Assembly (NCBI RefSeq): GCF_040807025.1
Contig: NC_090964.1
Span: 7,495,214 to 7,559,213 of the forward strand
Reading direction: 5' to 3'
Source of the DNA: Struthio camelus
Taxonomy: Eukaryota; Chordata; Aves; Struthioniformes; Struthionidae
Length of the DNA: 64,000 nt
The notes beneath the pieces were generated by a model. That model saw only the letters and a program-made list of their open reading frames with translations, was not told where the DNA came from and did not search any database. Each line of letters opens with the position of its first letter. Positions within the stretch are counted from its first letter, which is position 1. Of the stretch, positions 1 to 11,221 are shown piece after piece. A program made the translations under genes and the position numbers.

Positions 1-290
1 AGTCCAGCCTATAAGTCACGGGACGTCAAATAAAACCGCGGACATTAAAACTTTACTACAGTGAATAGTTTAATTTCCGGGGTATAACAGCTGTTTTGAC
101 ACTAATGGCAGATGAAAGCGGAGATTTACCGGTCAGTCTAACCCCAACCTGGGGAGGATGAAGGCAGGAGCGACGGCTGCTAACAATGAATCGCTTTATC
201 CACTGCAACTTGGAGCCATTAACCCCAGAGATGTTAATTATAACAGAAATTACCTATGAAAGACCTTGCTCAGGAGCCTGAACGTTCATG
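1..290. other. AT-rich, TAAT-rich non-coding island
   Basis: No open frame of note. It contains several TAAT/ATTA cores and taattataac, in contrast to the CpG-rich sequence that follows, and ends at a T tract (310-326). This composition is typical of homeodomain-type conserved elements, but conservation cannot be tested here. Confidence 0.35.
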
Positions 291-1600
291 GCCAGTAATA
301 ACCTTCTCCTTTTTTTTTTTTTTTTTCCATCGTGCCGGTGCCATTTGTTTTGTTGGGTTTTTGGGTTGTTTTCATTTTTGGTTGAGGGTTGTGGGTGTGC
401 GCGTGTGGGGTTTTTTTTTTTTTTCCAACTATGCTTCACTAATGTAATAATTAACAACTCCTGGCTGGCGCTGGCTGCGGCCAGCGGCTTCGTTGCCAGC
501 CCCGGGCTCGCGGGGCAGCCTCTTGCTCGCCGGTGGCCCCGGAGCAGGACCCTAAATCGGTTTTTGGAGCACGGAGGAAAGAAACCAGCAGTGTTTTGCT
601 GAGCGGGGTGTGAAACCCGCCTGCAGCGGCTGGGGCCGCGGCGGCGTCCCGGCCCGCAGCGCCGGCGGAGGCGAGATCCCCCCCGCCGCCGTCTAGCATC
701 GTTCCCGCTGGAGGAGCTGGAGACGGGGGAGAGCCCTTAGCGTCGAGTCCTTCGTCTACACCGGGCCTCGTGCGCCGCAAAAACCGTGCACGTTGCGCAG
801 CCTGCGCAAGCGTTGAGCTGCCGGGGAGGAGAGGGAGCCGGGCGGGTGCGAGCCGTCCCCGCTCGGAGCCTGGGAACGTCGTCTCCCGGGTTCCCGGCCG
901 TCCTGCGCCCTCCCCGAGCTCTCCCGCAACGCCAGCCGGCTCGCGGCCCCGCGGGGCTCCTCGGGCTGCCGAAACGCCCCGCGATGGGCGCCCGGGGCCG
1001 TCGCGCGCCCGCCGAGACCGGGCGGCTCTGCGGGGCCGGGGGCTGCCGCCGCGGGCGAATGCAGAAGTGGGGAACGGAGCCGCGCCGGGGCTGGCCGCCG
1101 CTGGAAACACCCGTGCCGCCGCCGCCGGCGAGGAAACCAGAAGCGCCGGGGCTGCCGTGCAGCAGCCGGAGCCGCTTGGCCGCGTGGCCGCCCCTCGTCC
1201 CGGCGCTGACGCGCGGCGCCCGGGGGCTCTGCAGCGCCCGCTTGCTTCGGTGGGGCGCGGGGCGCTCCGCGGTCCCGCGACGCTGCTGGGAAGACGCCCA
1301 CGCGGCGAGCGCGAGCCGTTGGAGCCCCCGAGGCGCCGGCGTCGCTCTGCGCCTTGCTAAACCCGCGCGTCTCCCCCGTGCTGGGCTGCGGGGAGGGCAA
1401 GGCGTGCGATCCCGGCCCCCCCCCGCCCCCCCAAACCCGAACGGCCGAACGCCGCCGGGCTCGGCCGGAGGCAGGAGCAGCCTTGGCGGTCCCGCCGGCG
1501 GGATGGAGCCGGGCTCCCCCGTTCCCCCCGCCGCTCGCTCGCTCGCTCTGCGCGTCCGCGGCCGGACGAGACCCTGGACGCCTGGCTTTGGGCAGTAATA
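291..1600. other. CpG-rich block with no identifiable gene
   Basis: It begins with two poly-T/TG-rich tracts (310-326, 411-424), then is CpG-island-like from about 460 to 1600. Open frames exist on both strands and in several registers at once, as expected from GC content; none matches a protein I recognise. Confidence 0.6.
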
Positions 1601-1639
1601 TCTACTGTGGGAGCGCCCCGCGGGAGCTCGGAGTGGAAA

Positions 1640-2010
1640 GTCTCTTGTCCCTCCTGCCTGCCCACTCCTTGCCTAATGAGCACATTAACAACAAGCCCCG
1701 GTTTATTTATATCAATTTCAAAATCTCCAAAGACACTCCTATATATAAGCGCGGCATCAGATCCCAGCCCTGTAATGGGTCATTAATGTATTTTGAGCGA
1801 GAGGGACCCGTCCGCACTGGCAGAGAGCGGGATCAAAAATGCTTTTATAGCAAGACGACCAGGAGTGCCTTTTCCGTTGCCTCCAAATTCCCAGTGAATA
1901 AATGAATAATAGAAAAATAAATGAATAATAGATATATCGGTGGATTAGATATTGTAAGGCGGCGGGAATAAGTCACCCTGTGCATCTGCCAGGATATTTG
2001 TTTAACGGAG
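1640..2010. other. AT-rich non-coding island between CpG islands
   Basis: The sequence holds tatatataag, repeated aatgaataa(t)ag words near 1898-1930, and several ATTA cores. It is sharply bounded by CpG-rich sequence on both sides. No coding signal is seen. It is a candidate conserved element. Confidence 0.35.
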
Positions 2011-2164
2011 CAAAGCGGGGAAGTCAGGGCCAAAGGTGCGCGGGGACGGGGCGAAGCCCTGCGCGTCGCCGGGGCGGGCAGCACGCGGCCGGTGCCCGGC
2101 CGCCGCCTCCGCGGGAGCCCGGCGCCGTTTCGGAGCGACGTGCGCTAGAGGGAGACAGAGCCCC

Positions 2165-2945
2165 GCGGGCCGGCGGGCCGGGGGGGCCGGGGGGGCCGGG
2201 GGGGGGGTCTGGGGGTGCGGGCCGGGGGGAGTCGGGCGGGCGGGCTGGGGGGTCCAGGGGGCGCTGGCCAGGGGGGGCTGGGGGGCCGGGGGGGTCCGGG
2301 GGGTGCGGGCAGGGGGGGTCTGGGGGGTGCGGGCCGGAGGTTCAGGGGTCCGGGGTGCGTGGGCTGGGGGGGCTGGGGTGCGCGGGCTGAGGGGCTGAGG
2401 GGCGTGGGCCTGGGGGGTCCGGGGTGCGCGGGCTGGGGGGCGCGGGCTGGGGGTCCGGGGTGCGCGGGCTGGGGGGCACGGGCTGGGGGTCCGGGGTGTG
2501 CGGGCCGGGGGGCGCGGGCTGGGGGTCCGGGGTGTGCGGGCCGGGGGGCGCGGGCTGCGGGGCTGAGGGGCGTGGGCTGGGGGAGTCTGGGGTGCGCGGG
2601 CTGGGGGGCGCGGGCTGGGGGGCTGAGGGACGCAGGCTGGGGGGGTCCAGGGTGTGCAGGCCGGGGTGCGCAGGCTGGGGGGGTCCGGGGTGCACAGGCT
2701 GGGGGGCTGAGAGGCGCGGGCTGGGGGGGTCTGGGGTGTGCAGGCTGGGGTGCGCGGGCTGGGGGGGTCCGGGGTGCACAGGCTGGGGGGCTGAGGGGCG
2801 CGGGCTGGGGGGGTCCGGGGTGTGCAGGCTGGGGTGCACGGGCTGGGGGGGTCCGGGGTGCACAGGCTGGGGGGCTAAGGGGCGCGGGCTGGGGGGGTCC
2901 GGGGTGTACAGGCTGGGGTGCACGGGCTGGGGGGTGCGGGGGGGC
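2165..2945. repeat. G-rich minisatellite with 84-bp higher-order unit
   Basis: Units of the form ggctggggggtccggggtgc are repeated with variants throughout. From about 2610 to 2945 they form an 84-bp higher-order repeat, shown by the word tgcacaggctgg recurring at 2691, 2775 and 2859. The + strand is extremely G-rich, with runs of 5-8 G, so G-quadruplex formation is likely. Open frames across it (Gly/Trp/Ala-rich, or Pro-rich on the - strand) follow from the repeat. Confidence 0.92.
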
Positions 2946-4960
2946 CCGGCGCGCTGCTGCGGGGCGCTGGGTGCACCAGGCGGCCGCCGCTCGTCCCCGC
3001 GCTGCGCGCCCCCCTCGGCACCGTCCCCCGCGGCCCCCGATCGACGGGCTGCAGCCGCCCGACCCGCCGGCAGCGCTCGCTGCGTCCGGGCCGCTCGCCC
3101 CGGCGCGGCTTCGGGGGTGTCCGAGGGCCTGCGGACCCGCAGCGCTGGTTTTCGGGGCGACGCGTCCCCCCGGGGCAGGTTATCCCCGAGCAGTGGTTTT
3201 GCGTTGCTCCTCCCAGCGGACGCCCTTTCTCCAGGGTCAAAGTGTTTTATTCCGGATAAACTCAACCCACTTTGAACGGCTGCTAAAACACACCGGTTAC
3301 GAATGAAGCGCTTTCCTACAGGAGGCCTTAAAAGAGAATCGCTGCGGGAGGGGAATTGGAAATGCATCTTCCGATTTAAATTCTCACGGTCTTTTAATCT
3401 GCATTATCCACTCAGGATAGGCTCTAGATGGTCCCGAGGTGCCAGGCACAGGATGAGAGCAAAAATACTCGGTTGCCGCTGTAACCCGTCTCTGCCAAAC
3501 AGCTCCCGGCGCGACGCGGGGCCGCTGCGCTCGCGCCCCCCATTGAACGCGATTTTTTTTTTTCCCCCCACCCACAAAAAACTATTTTAGTGGGGGCGTC
3601 CGTGGGCACCTCGGCTTGCAGAAACCGCGGGCAGGGGCTCAAGTCTGCCCGCGGCGAGGCTGGAGAAGAGCTCAGCCTGCAGCCACGAGCCGGCGGCGGC
3701 GGCCGGGCGCCCGAGTCGCCGCGTTTCCCGCGGGCGGGAGCGGCGGCCGAGGCTGCCGCGCTGCTTCCCGCAGGACCCTCCTTTCCTACAGAAAAGCGGT
3801 TTTTCCCCTCTCTCCCTGCCTGCACCCTCAGCCGCCCACGGCTGGCTTTAAAAAATCATGCAGAAAAATAAAATAAGCATGTTTCCCTCCCCCCCCGAGC
3901 GAATAGCCCCCGGCCCCCCGGGTCGGGGCTGGAGGGTTGTGGAGCGCGTGAGCTGCGGGCGGCAGCTCGCTCCAGGTGCGAGACGCTCGGCCCCGCGCGC
4001 CTGCCCAGAATATCCTCGGCGGTTCCCCCCGCGCCGGGGGATGCAAACGAGCTCTCGCTTTGGTTTGTTTATTTGTTTATGGCCGCGGTCCGTCTTTTCT
4101 GCCTGCTAATTTGGACGCGGCGGAGCGGCCTCATTTGCGTAGGCAGCGCATCTGCGCCAGGGTTGGGTTTTTTTCTTTTTCTTTTTTTTTTTTTTTGGCG
4201 GGGGGGGGGTTTAAAAAAGACAAACTCCCTTGCAGCGGGTTTCTGCGCGCGGGGCGTTGGGCTGCAGCCGGGGGCCCGGGGCTGCGCGCGCAGCGGCGCG
4301 CCGGCCTCTCGCCCTGCTGACGGGCCGGCGATAAAAATCAGGGCAGGTTTTTCTCGCGAACTCGCGTTAGCCGTGACGGCGACGGCGTTGACGCCTCTCT
4401 GGAGGAAATGGGTCCTTCTCCGTAGGGCTGCAGAAACGTTTCGTTTCAAGAAAAAAAAAAAAAAGAAAAGAAAAAAAAGAAAGAAAAACCCCCCAACCCT
4501 CCTTCGGTCGGGGGCGATGGGAGACGGCTACAATTTTCTGGGTTTTTTACTAGTTTCCAGGCACGCTTCCCGAGAACGGCTGTGTCACCAGAAACCACAG
4601 GTTCCCCGCCGCCGCCGTCTCCACTAATGAAGAAATCATTTCTATTTGCAGGTCGAGCGCTGCGGTCTGCAGCCAGCGCCGCTCACGGAGGCTGCGGCAG
4701 GCCCAGCCCCGCCTGGCCCCGCGCCAGCGCCCCGGCAGGATTTGCCCCTCGGCAGCGGGTGCAAGCCGGGCCGGCGGCGGCTCGCGAACGCCGCCGCGTG
4801 CTGAGCACCTCCGTCACGCTGAAGCCTCTCGTCTCCCCGTGAGCGATTTGGGGTAAATCCCTGCCCTTTCCGGCCAAGTTGCCAAGGTTGGAGTTTATTC
4901 GAGCTGGACTCGCTGCCGGGGGGTAACTGCCCGGGAGGAAGGATGGGGCAGGGGGGGGAA
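2946..4960. other. CpG-rich sequence, no gene seen
   Basis: CpG-island-like with short T and A tracts (3550-3560, 4171-4197, 4448-4480). A RUNX motif AACCACA lies at 4593-4599. No exon or RNA gene was recognised. Confidence 0.55.
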
Positions 4961-5345
4961 AGAGCTTTCGGTGTTACATCGGCGAATATAATTACGCAGC
5001 TTCCACCCGCCCCGTCGTTAACGCGGAGGAGGAACGTGCCGTTAGGTGATCACAGTTTGCTGCAGTGAATTATTTAGTCAATCTGTCCCGGAGCATGTTG
5101 TGGAGGCTAATGTTGCTTGTACTAATGTAGGAAATCATTAAAGATCAATAAAGAAATCATTAGCAGCGCGACGCCCTTACCGAACCGCCTGAGCTACAGA
5201 TATACCACTTAATCCGGCCATAAAAACGGCACCATGAGCTCATTTTAATGGGTGTCAGCAAGATTGATTGGCCGAGGGCAGAGGTTATAACAGCAATTTG
5301 GGAGCGGGCCCGCTAATGCACTCGCAACTCTTTGGAACACTTTAA
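4961..5345. other. AT-rich non-coding island with homeodomain/PBX-like words
   Basis: It contains aatataattacg, aaatcattaaag, aaatcattag, a PBX-like agattgattgg near 5262, and ttaatg and aatgc words, with only short open frames. It is flanked by CpG-rich DNA. This is one of the better candidates for a conserved developmental enhancer in the window. Confidence 0.38.
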
Positions 5346-6776
5346 TGCAAGTTAAACAGCAAATGCCCTAGAAACCGCGCAGAGTCCTCGTGTGCAGGCA
5401 GTTTAAAAGACGTGCAACGTGAGGCAGGATTTAGGAAGAGAAACAGCACAGCGGAGCGGGTGGGTTGTACTTGGTGAGAGCCAAACAAGCTGTCACGGCG
5501 CCCGTTGGCTGCGCGGGGACGGCTCTGGGCACCCACGACCTTCCCTCCCGGCCGCTTCTCCCTCGAGCTCCGTCCGCAGCTACTCGGGGGCTGAAGAAAT
5601 CCCGACGGCTCAGCAAAACTGGCGTTGGCAGAGCGAGGGCCCCTTTCCCTCTGCGCCTGCCGAAGGGCGCTGGATGAAGCAGACGAATCCCAGCCCCGAA
5701 GAGGGGAAATTGTGGCGGCGCCGGCAGCACGCTACAGCAATTAGTGGGCAGCGCTGCCGGGCTGCGCTGCTACGCTCTGCGGTCGCCCCCGCGCAGCGAA
5801 ACCCCGTCCCGACGAAGGCCCGCCAGCTGCGACCTGCTCATCCCTCGCATTGGCCGCAGGCGCGCCGCGGCGGCCTCCGGGCTTTAGGGAAAAGTGCTTA
5901 TTGCGAGCGAGCGGGCTGATGGGGAAAAAAAAAAAAGAAAAGCAAAGCAAAAACCAGAAACAAAACCCCAAACCCCACTGACCAAACTTAGCCAGTCGGA
6001 AATAACGGGAGCGCGGTTTGTCTTTCCTCGCTCGTCGGGTTTTAATTATTGGCCGGAGGGATGGAGCCATCTGTTAGACAAGAGATAGGACGGGAACGGG
6101 TCCTGTCGGGACCCAGCCGTCGGGTCCTTTCCAGGGGAGCAACGACCTGAATCGAGGGAGTTTTTGCACGTCGTGTGTTGCCATTGCGGTATCCCGCCCT
6201 TGCCTGCACCCCGGGACGGGCAGCAAGCGCCACATTACCTCTAGGTCCAAAATTACAGCGTAGGAGAGCTGGCAAAACCTGGGGGAGATCAACCATCGCC
6301 CCGACACAGCTGCTCCTCGCGGCCCGCGGGAGCCGGGACGCCGGGTGGGAGAGGGGGGATGGGGCGCAGAGCCGCCCAAGAGCCGGGAAAGTGTCCCAGT
6401 AACCCAGTAGCCAAAACCGCGCAAAGCTCAGGCTGCGGTTAATAAACATATATATTATCTCCATCTTGATTGTTGGCTCATTTCTCCCTCGCGCTCACGT
6501 TACGGAGCGTTTCCCGGTGCCAGGCTGGGTCGCGGGCACCGCAGAGACCTCCCCTAGACCCCAGACCCGTCTCGGCGGCCAAATCTCATGGGAAACGTTT
6601 CACCTTAGACATCTGCATTGAGATTCCCGTCTTCCGCCTTCCAGCCGCTCAGGTCATCCCAGCTCCTGCCCGCGGTCAACAGGACGACAGGAGGGGGCCC
6701 AACTCCAAATCCTGCAGCAGAGCTGCTGGAAAACACCGGCCTGCTTCCCAGGGAGTAGCCAGGAGTTAGGGACATA
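5346..6776. other. Mixed GC-rich sequence, no gene seen
   Basis: Moderately CpG-rich with an A tract at 5924-5946. A perfect RUNX motif TGCGGTTA is at 6434-6441, next to an AT-rich patch (6441-6470). Open frames in several registers overlap one another and match nothing recognised. Confidence 0.5.
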
Positions 6777-7304
6777 CTGATAACCCTCCGTAGATATATT
6801 GATAACCCTCCATAGACATGTTGATAGCCCTCCGTAGATGTATTGATAACCCTCCATAGACATGTTGATAACCCTCTGTAGATATGTTGATAACCCTCTG
6901 TAGATATATTGATAACCCTCCGTAGACATGTTGATAACCCTCCGTAGATGTATTGATAACCCTCCGTAGATATGTTGATAACCCTCCGTAGATGTATTGA
7001 TAACCCTCCGTAGACATGTTGATAACCCTCTGTAGATATATTGATAACCCTCCGTAGATATGTTGATAACCCTCCATAGATGTATTGATAACCCTCCATA
7101 GACATGTTGATAGCCCTCCGTAGATGTATTGATAACCCTCCGTAGATATGTTGATAACCCTCCGTAGATGTATTGATAACCCTCCGTAGATATGTTGATA
7201 GCCCTCCATAGATGTATTGATAACCCTCCATAGACATGTTGATAGCCCTCCGTAGATGTATTGATAACCCTCCGTAGATATGTTGATAGCCCTCCGTAGA
7301 TGTA
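6777..7304. repeat. 22-bp minisatellite, 24 copies
   Basis: The unit resembles ttgataaccctccgtagat followed by ata, atg or gta variants; 528 bases make exactly 24 units of 22 bp. Variation is confined to a few positions (AACCCT/AGCCCT, CCGTAG/CCATAG/CTGTAG, GATAT/GACAT/GATGT). On the - strand three units (66 bp) read as a repeating 22-residue peptide, which is a frame artefact. Confidence 0.96.
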
Positions 7305-7419
7305 TCGCTAGGCCGCGGTGGAGACGGGGAGGTTCATAGCGCGTGCACCGTTTGCGGGACACGTGCAGCCCCCATCGCCTGTGCCCGGCCGGTGCCTGCT
7401 GCCCCTGCGTTTGCAGTGC

Positions 7420-7690
7420 CGTGTTTTAAAGCATTGAACGTTTAATTATAAATGGTGTAATAATCCAGCCGTAATGAAGTGCCAAGCTCTCCGGATAGAG
7501 TGGCTGTAGCTCGCATTAGCTGCTGAGCAGTTGTGACTGTTTAATAAAACGCTCGTTATAAACTACCGGCCGGGAGAGAGGTTAGATCGCTGTTTAATAA
7601 GTAATTCCTAATGAAAAGTTGCAGGCGGCGAATGAAGGAAATGCACTTGCCGCGGTTACCAGTGTTTATGAGATGGGGTTTTTCCTAGTG
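7420..7690. other. AT-rich non-coding island
   Basis: Words such as gtttaattataaatg, taataatcc and tttaataaaac, with no coding signal, between the 22-bp array and a CpG-rich block. Candidate conserved element. Confidence 0.35.
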
Positions 7691-10336
7691 AATTATTCCT
7701 AAGGTGTTTGGGCGTTGCGGAGAGCTGCAGCCTGCGGCGAGGGCGGCGGCGGAGGGCTGCGCCGCGGTGCCAATTTGGTCCTTTTTTTTTTTTTTAATTA
7801 TTCCTCTGCGTCCAGGTCAGTCGGGAAGCGGCGGCGGGCGGTCCGGAGGCTTCGTCCAGCACCCGCCGCCCCGAGCCGGCTGCTCTGTGCCCGGGTCAGG
7901 CGCCGGCGCAGGTGGCCGGCTCGAGTCCCCGCCGGGCCGGCTGACGGAGGGCAACGAGGCTGCCGGGCGGCAGTGCAGCCCAAAGCCTCGGCCAGCCAAA
8001 AGTCCCCGGTGGGGTTCGCGCCGCCGGCTTTCCTCCCGGCCCCGGAGGGCTGCAGGTGGCGGACGGGGCCGGGGGGGGGGGTCACGCCTTCCGCCCCCGC
8101 CGGCCGCCGCAGCCGCCGGGAAGCCGCGCCGAGGGCCGTCGCCGGCCGCCGACTTCCCCAGCCCGGCGCGGACTTCCGCTCCGCCTGATTCCCGCGCCCC
8201 GACGGCTCCTTTTCTGCTGGGTTCGTTTGGGTTTTTGTTTTTGTTTTTTGGGGGCCGGCGCTGCAAAAAGCCGCAGTAACGCAGCGGCTCAGGCTGCAGC
8301 GGTTGGGGGGGGGGAACCCCCCCGCTCCCTGCTCCGCTTCCTCCCCGGGGCGAGCGAGGCCGCGGCGGGGCGGCGAGCAGCCGCTGCCCGGAGCGGGGCA
8401 CGGCGAGGCGCTGCGCGGTTTGGGCAGGGCAGCGGTGAGACCCTCTCTCCGGGTGGGGGGGTGCGACCCCCCCCCACCCACCCCCGGGGACTGCGGCTTC
8501 CTACAGCCCTTTTTTTTTTTTGGCACGGCCGGCACCCGGGGCGCCGAGCGGGTGGCTTTCGGCCCGTGTCTCCGTGCCGCCGCCTCCGCTTTCGCAGGAA
8601 CCGCGCGCCTCCCGCCGGCCTCGCCGGCACCCCAAATTCTTCCCCCCCACCCCGGCCCCCCGAAACGCCGCCGCGGGGGGAGCCGAAGCCGCTCGCGGGG
8701 CGGACGGCGGGTGGGCAGCGGCGGCCCCGGCCGGCGCCCGAGCCCCCGGCCGGCCCCGCAGCCCAAACGCGCCGAGTGAAGCGTCCTGATTTCTTTGGTT
8801 TTTCCCCTCGGTTGTCTCTTTGGCTGAAAACCTCGGGAACGCGTGAGCCTGGGATGAAGCGTTTCCTCCCCAGCCAACCGCGGGGTCTGCTCCATGAATT
8901 TTATCCCCCCCCCCCTTTTCTGATCCGTTTTGGACTGTTTTGACCCTGCGCGTCCTCAAAATTTGCCAACGAAGCAGGACAAACCGCCGTTCCGGGCGAC
9001 GGTCGGCAGCCGGCGGCCGAGGCCACGGGTCTCCGCCGAGAGCTTTGCTCCCCGTGGGACGGTTCCCCCCGGGGGAAGCGGGCGCCGGCGGAGCCCCCGG
9101 GGCCGGGGGGGACCCGGAGGAGCCCGGCGACCGGAACGGAGGGCGGCGGGTCGGGGCTCTTCCCGGGCTGAGTCACCTGCCCAGCCCCTTGCGCAAAATG
9201 ATTCAGCCGAAACCCCAATTATAAGAATTCATCGCTTAAATCTCGGGGCGGTTTCGCTTCACGGGGAGACCTGGCAACGTCTGCAAAGGTGAAAAATAAA
9301 ACGAAAAAAGAAAAATTCCCCCTCCACCTTCCCGGCCCCGCCGCCGCCTGCCCGGGAGTGCCCGACCCCGCCGGCCGCGTCCCCGGCGCTCCCCGCGCCC
9401 CCCCGGCCTCTCGGCGCTGCCGTTTCGCCCCGCGAGCCGGCTCCGGGCGCTGACGCTGCGGGAAGGAGAGAGGGGCGGCAGGCCGGGGCCGTGCCTCGGT
9501 TTCCCTCGTGGCCGCGGCGAAGGGAAGCCGCGAGGGGCTCCGCAGGCCGGGGCCGCCCCGCGCTCGGCCCCCCCCTCCCCGCTCCGCGCAGTTTCACGCG
9601 ACACGTTTGGGGGGTTTCTGGGCTTTTTTCTTGTTTTTTTTTTGCTTTTGGAGACGGGGGATTGTTTTCTTGTTTGCTGGGGGGGGGGGGGGAACCCCCT
9701 TCTCTTTGCAGCTTCCTCCTCGGAAAGCTCTGGCCGTGACCTGAGAGGGAGAGGAGCGCGCCGCGTCCGCCGAGGCGCAGGCACTAACTGCTGTCGCCGG
9801 GGGATTTTTTTTTTTTTCTCTTTTAATTTCTTTTTTTTTTCTAATTTCCCGCCCCCCCCCCCCACCCCGCTCTGCCTCGAGCTCTGACTCACCCGGCGGC
9901 AGCGAAGCCACGAGTCCCTCCGTGGAGAGAAACCGCACGTCTGCAGCGCTTTCCCACGGTCTGCTCTCTAAATAGCCTCCCGCAGCCGGCGACGGGGGGC
10001 GCGCGTCGCCCCCCGACCCTTCCTCCCCGCCCGCCCTCCTCTTCCTCGCCTTCGCCCCGCGCCGCACAACCGGCGGGCGGGCCATCTGCCCGGCCCAAGG
10101 GGGCGAAAGCCGGCGCGGCCCGTCGCCCCGACAGCCGGGGGTCCCCGGGGTGCTGCGCCCCCCCCCGGCCCCGGCCGCAGCGGATGCCGGCGGATAAGCG
10201 GCAGCTGCTTCGCGCTCGGCGCCGCCGCGGCGCTGCCTCCCGGCCCTCGTCCTCCTCGCCCGGCGCCCGGGGCCTTCGTGACAAGCGCGCCCGGTGCCGC
10301 TTCCGGCGCGGGGAGCCGGCTCGGGTGGGAAAGGCC
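7691..10336. other. Long CpG-rich block with homopolymer runs, no gene seen
   Basis: Very high CpG density with T tracts (7782-7795, 8510-8521, 9806-9820), C runs (8468-8477, 8906-8918) and a G run (9679-9692). Overlapping long frames on both strands are composition artefacts. Confidence 0.6.
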
Positions 10337-10465
10337 AAAAAAAAAAAAAAAGAGAGAGAGAAAAAAAAAAGAGAGAAAAAAAGAGAGGGAAAAAAAAAGA
10401 AAGGAAAAAAAGAAAGAGAGGAAAAAATAGAGAAAAAAGAGAAAAAAAAAAGAGAAAAAAAATTA
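10337..10465 (+). repeat. Poly-purine (AAAAG/AAAGA-like) tract
   Basis: About 130 bases are almost entirely A and G on the + strand, with a mirror-like arrangement. Such tracts can form intramolecular triplexes. Lys/Glu/Arg-rich reading frames through it are artefacts. Confidence 0.85.
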
Positions 10466-11220
10466 CAAAAACCCACCGGCCGGGCCGGTGCTGCCCCGGG
10501 GCCGCGGGCAGGACGGCGGGGCGGCGGGGACCGCGTCCCTGCTCGCCTTCGGGCCGACGGCCGCGTTTGCCGGGCCGCCTTTGTGATTTTCTCGCTGCAA
10601 CGAAGCGCCCGGCGGCCGGCCAGGCGAGTCGCTGGGCCGGTCGCGCTAGCACCGACGTCGTCTTTGCGACGCGGCACAGGCCCGAAGACGCGGATGCGGC
10701 CCGCGGCAGGCGTCATCGCCCCGGTGGCGTGGCAGCAGCGGTTGCAGCCACGGGGCAGCGGCGGGGCCCCCCGCGCGGCGGCCGGCGGAGGCAGCCCTCC
10801 GCGCCGTCCCGCCGCGATGCCCGGCTGTCTCTCCCGCCGGCAAGGCAAACCGGCGGCGACCCGGAGACGCGCCGCGCCACGTGCTGCACTGGTCCGAAGC
10901 CTCGTTTTTAACCTTTTGAAAGAAAAGGGGAAAAAATACACGAGCCAAACTCTGCCCTTGGCCCTAAGCGCGGCGGCGCTGGAGGAGGCGACGGCGCGAG
11001 CCCCCAGGGCGGCCGGTGCCCTCGCCCCACCGCAGCCTGCGTCCCAGGGCAGGAGCCCGGGTTAGCGCGAGAACCGGACCCAGGCGCCGAGTGAAGCCCC
11101 GGCTGAAGCCCGCCTGAAACCGATTAATGCCAGCCCTGCGCTTGAATAGCGGCACGGGGGCTGCGCCGGGTCCTGGGGCTGCGGGAGGGATGGGCGTGGG
11201 ACGGGGGCTGCTGCGGGTGC
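10466..11220. other. CpG-rich sequence, no gene seen
   Basis: CpG-island-like up to the start of the CTG-rich array; nothing else was recognised. Confidence 0.5.
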
Positions 11221-11221
11221 G

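Noticed and set aside
288-602. Open frame beginning MASN, like the P1 start of RUNX proteins
   Set aside because: Only the first four residues agree. What follows is a poly-T-encoded Leu/Phe run and not the conserved P1 exon, and no donor site in the right phase is present.
2215-3367. Gly/Trp/Ala-rich (+) and Pro-rich (-) frames of 340-365 codons resembling collagen or proline-rich proteins
   Set aside because: They come from the G-rich array; there is no Gly-X-Y regularity beyond the DNA repeat and no exon signals.
6777-7304. CRISPR-like regular repeats
   Set aside because: The repeats are contiguous without spacers, in vertebrate DNA; it is a minisatellite.
6605-7362. Open frames on - with a 22-residue peptide repeat
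   Set aside because: They arise from the 22-bp minisatellite; three frames show the same peptide in shifted register and there is no gene context.
10184-11065. Lys/Arg/Glu-rich frame like a nucleolar protein
   Set aside because: The basic part is simply the purine tract at 10337-10465; its flanks are CpG-island sequence.
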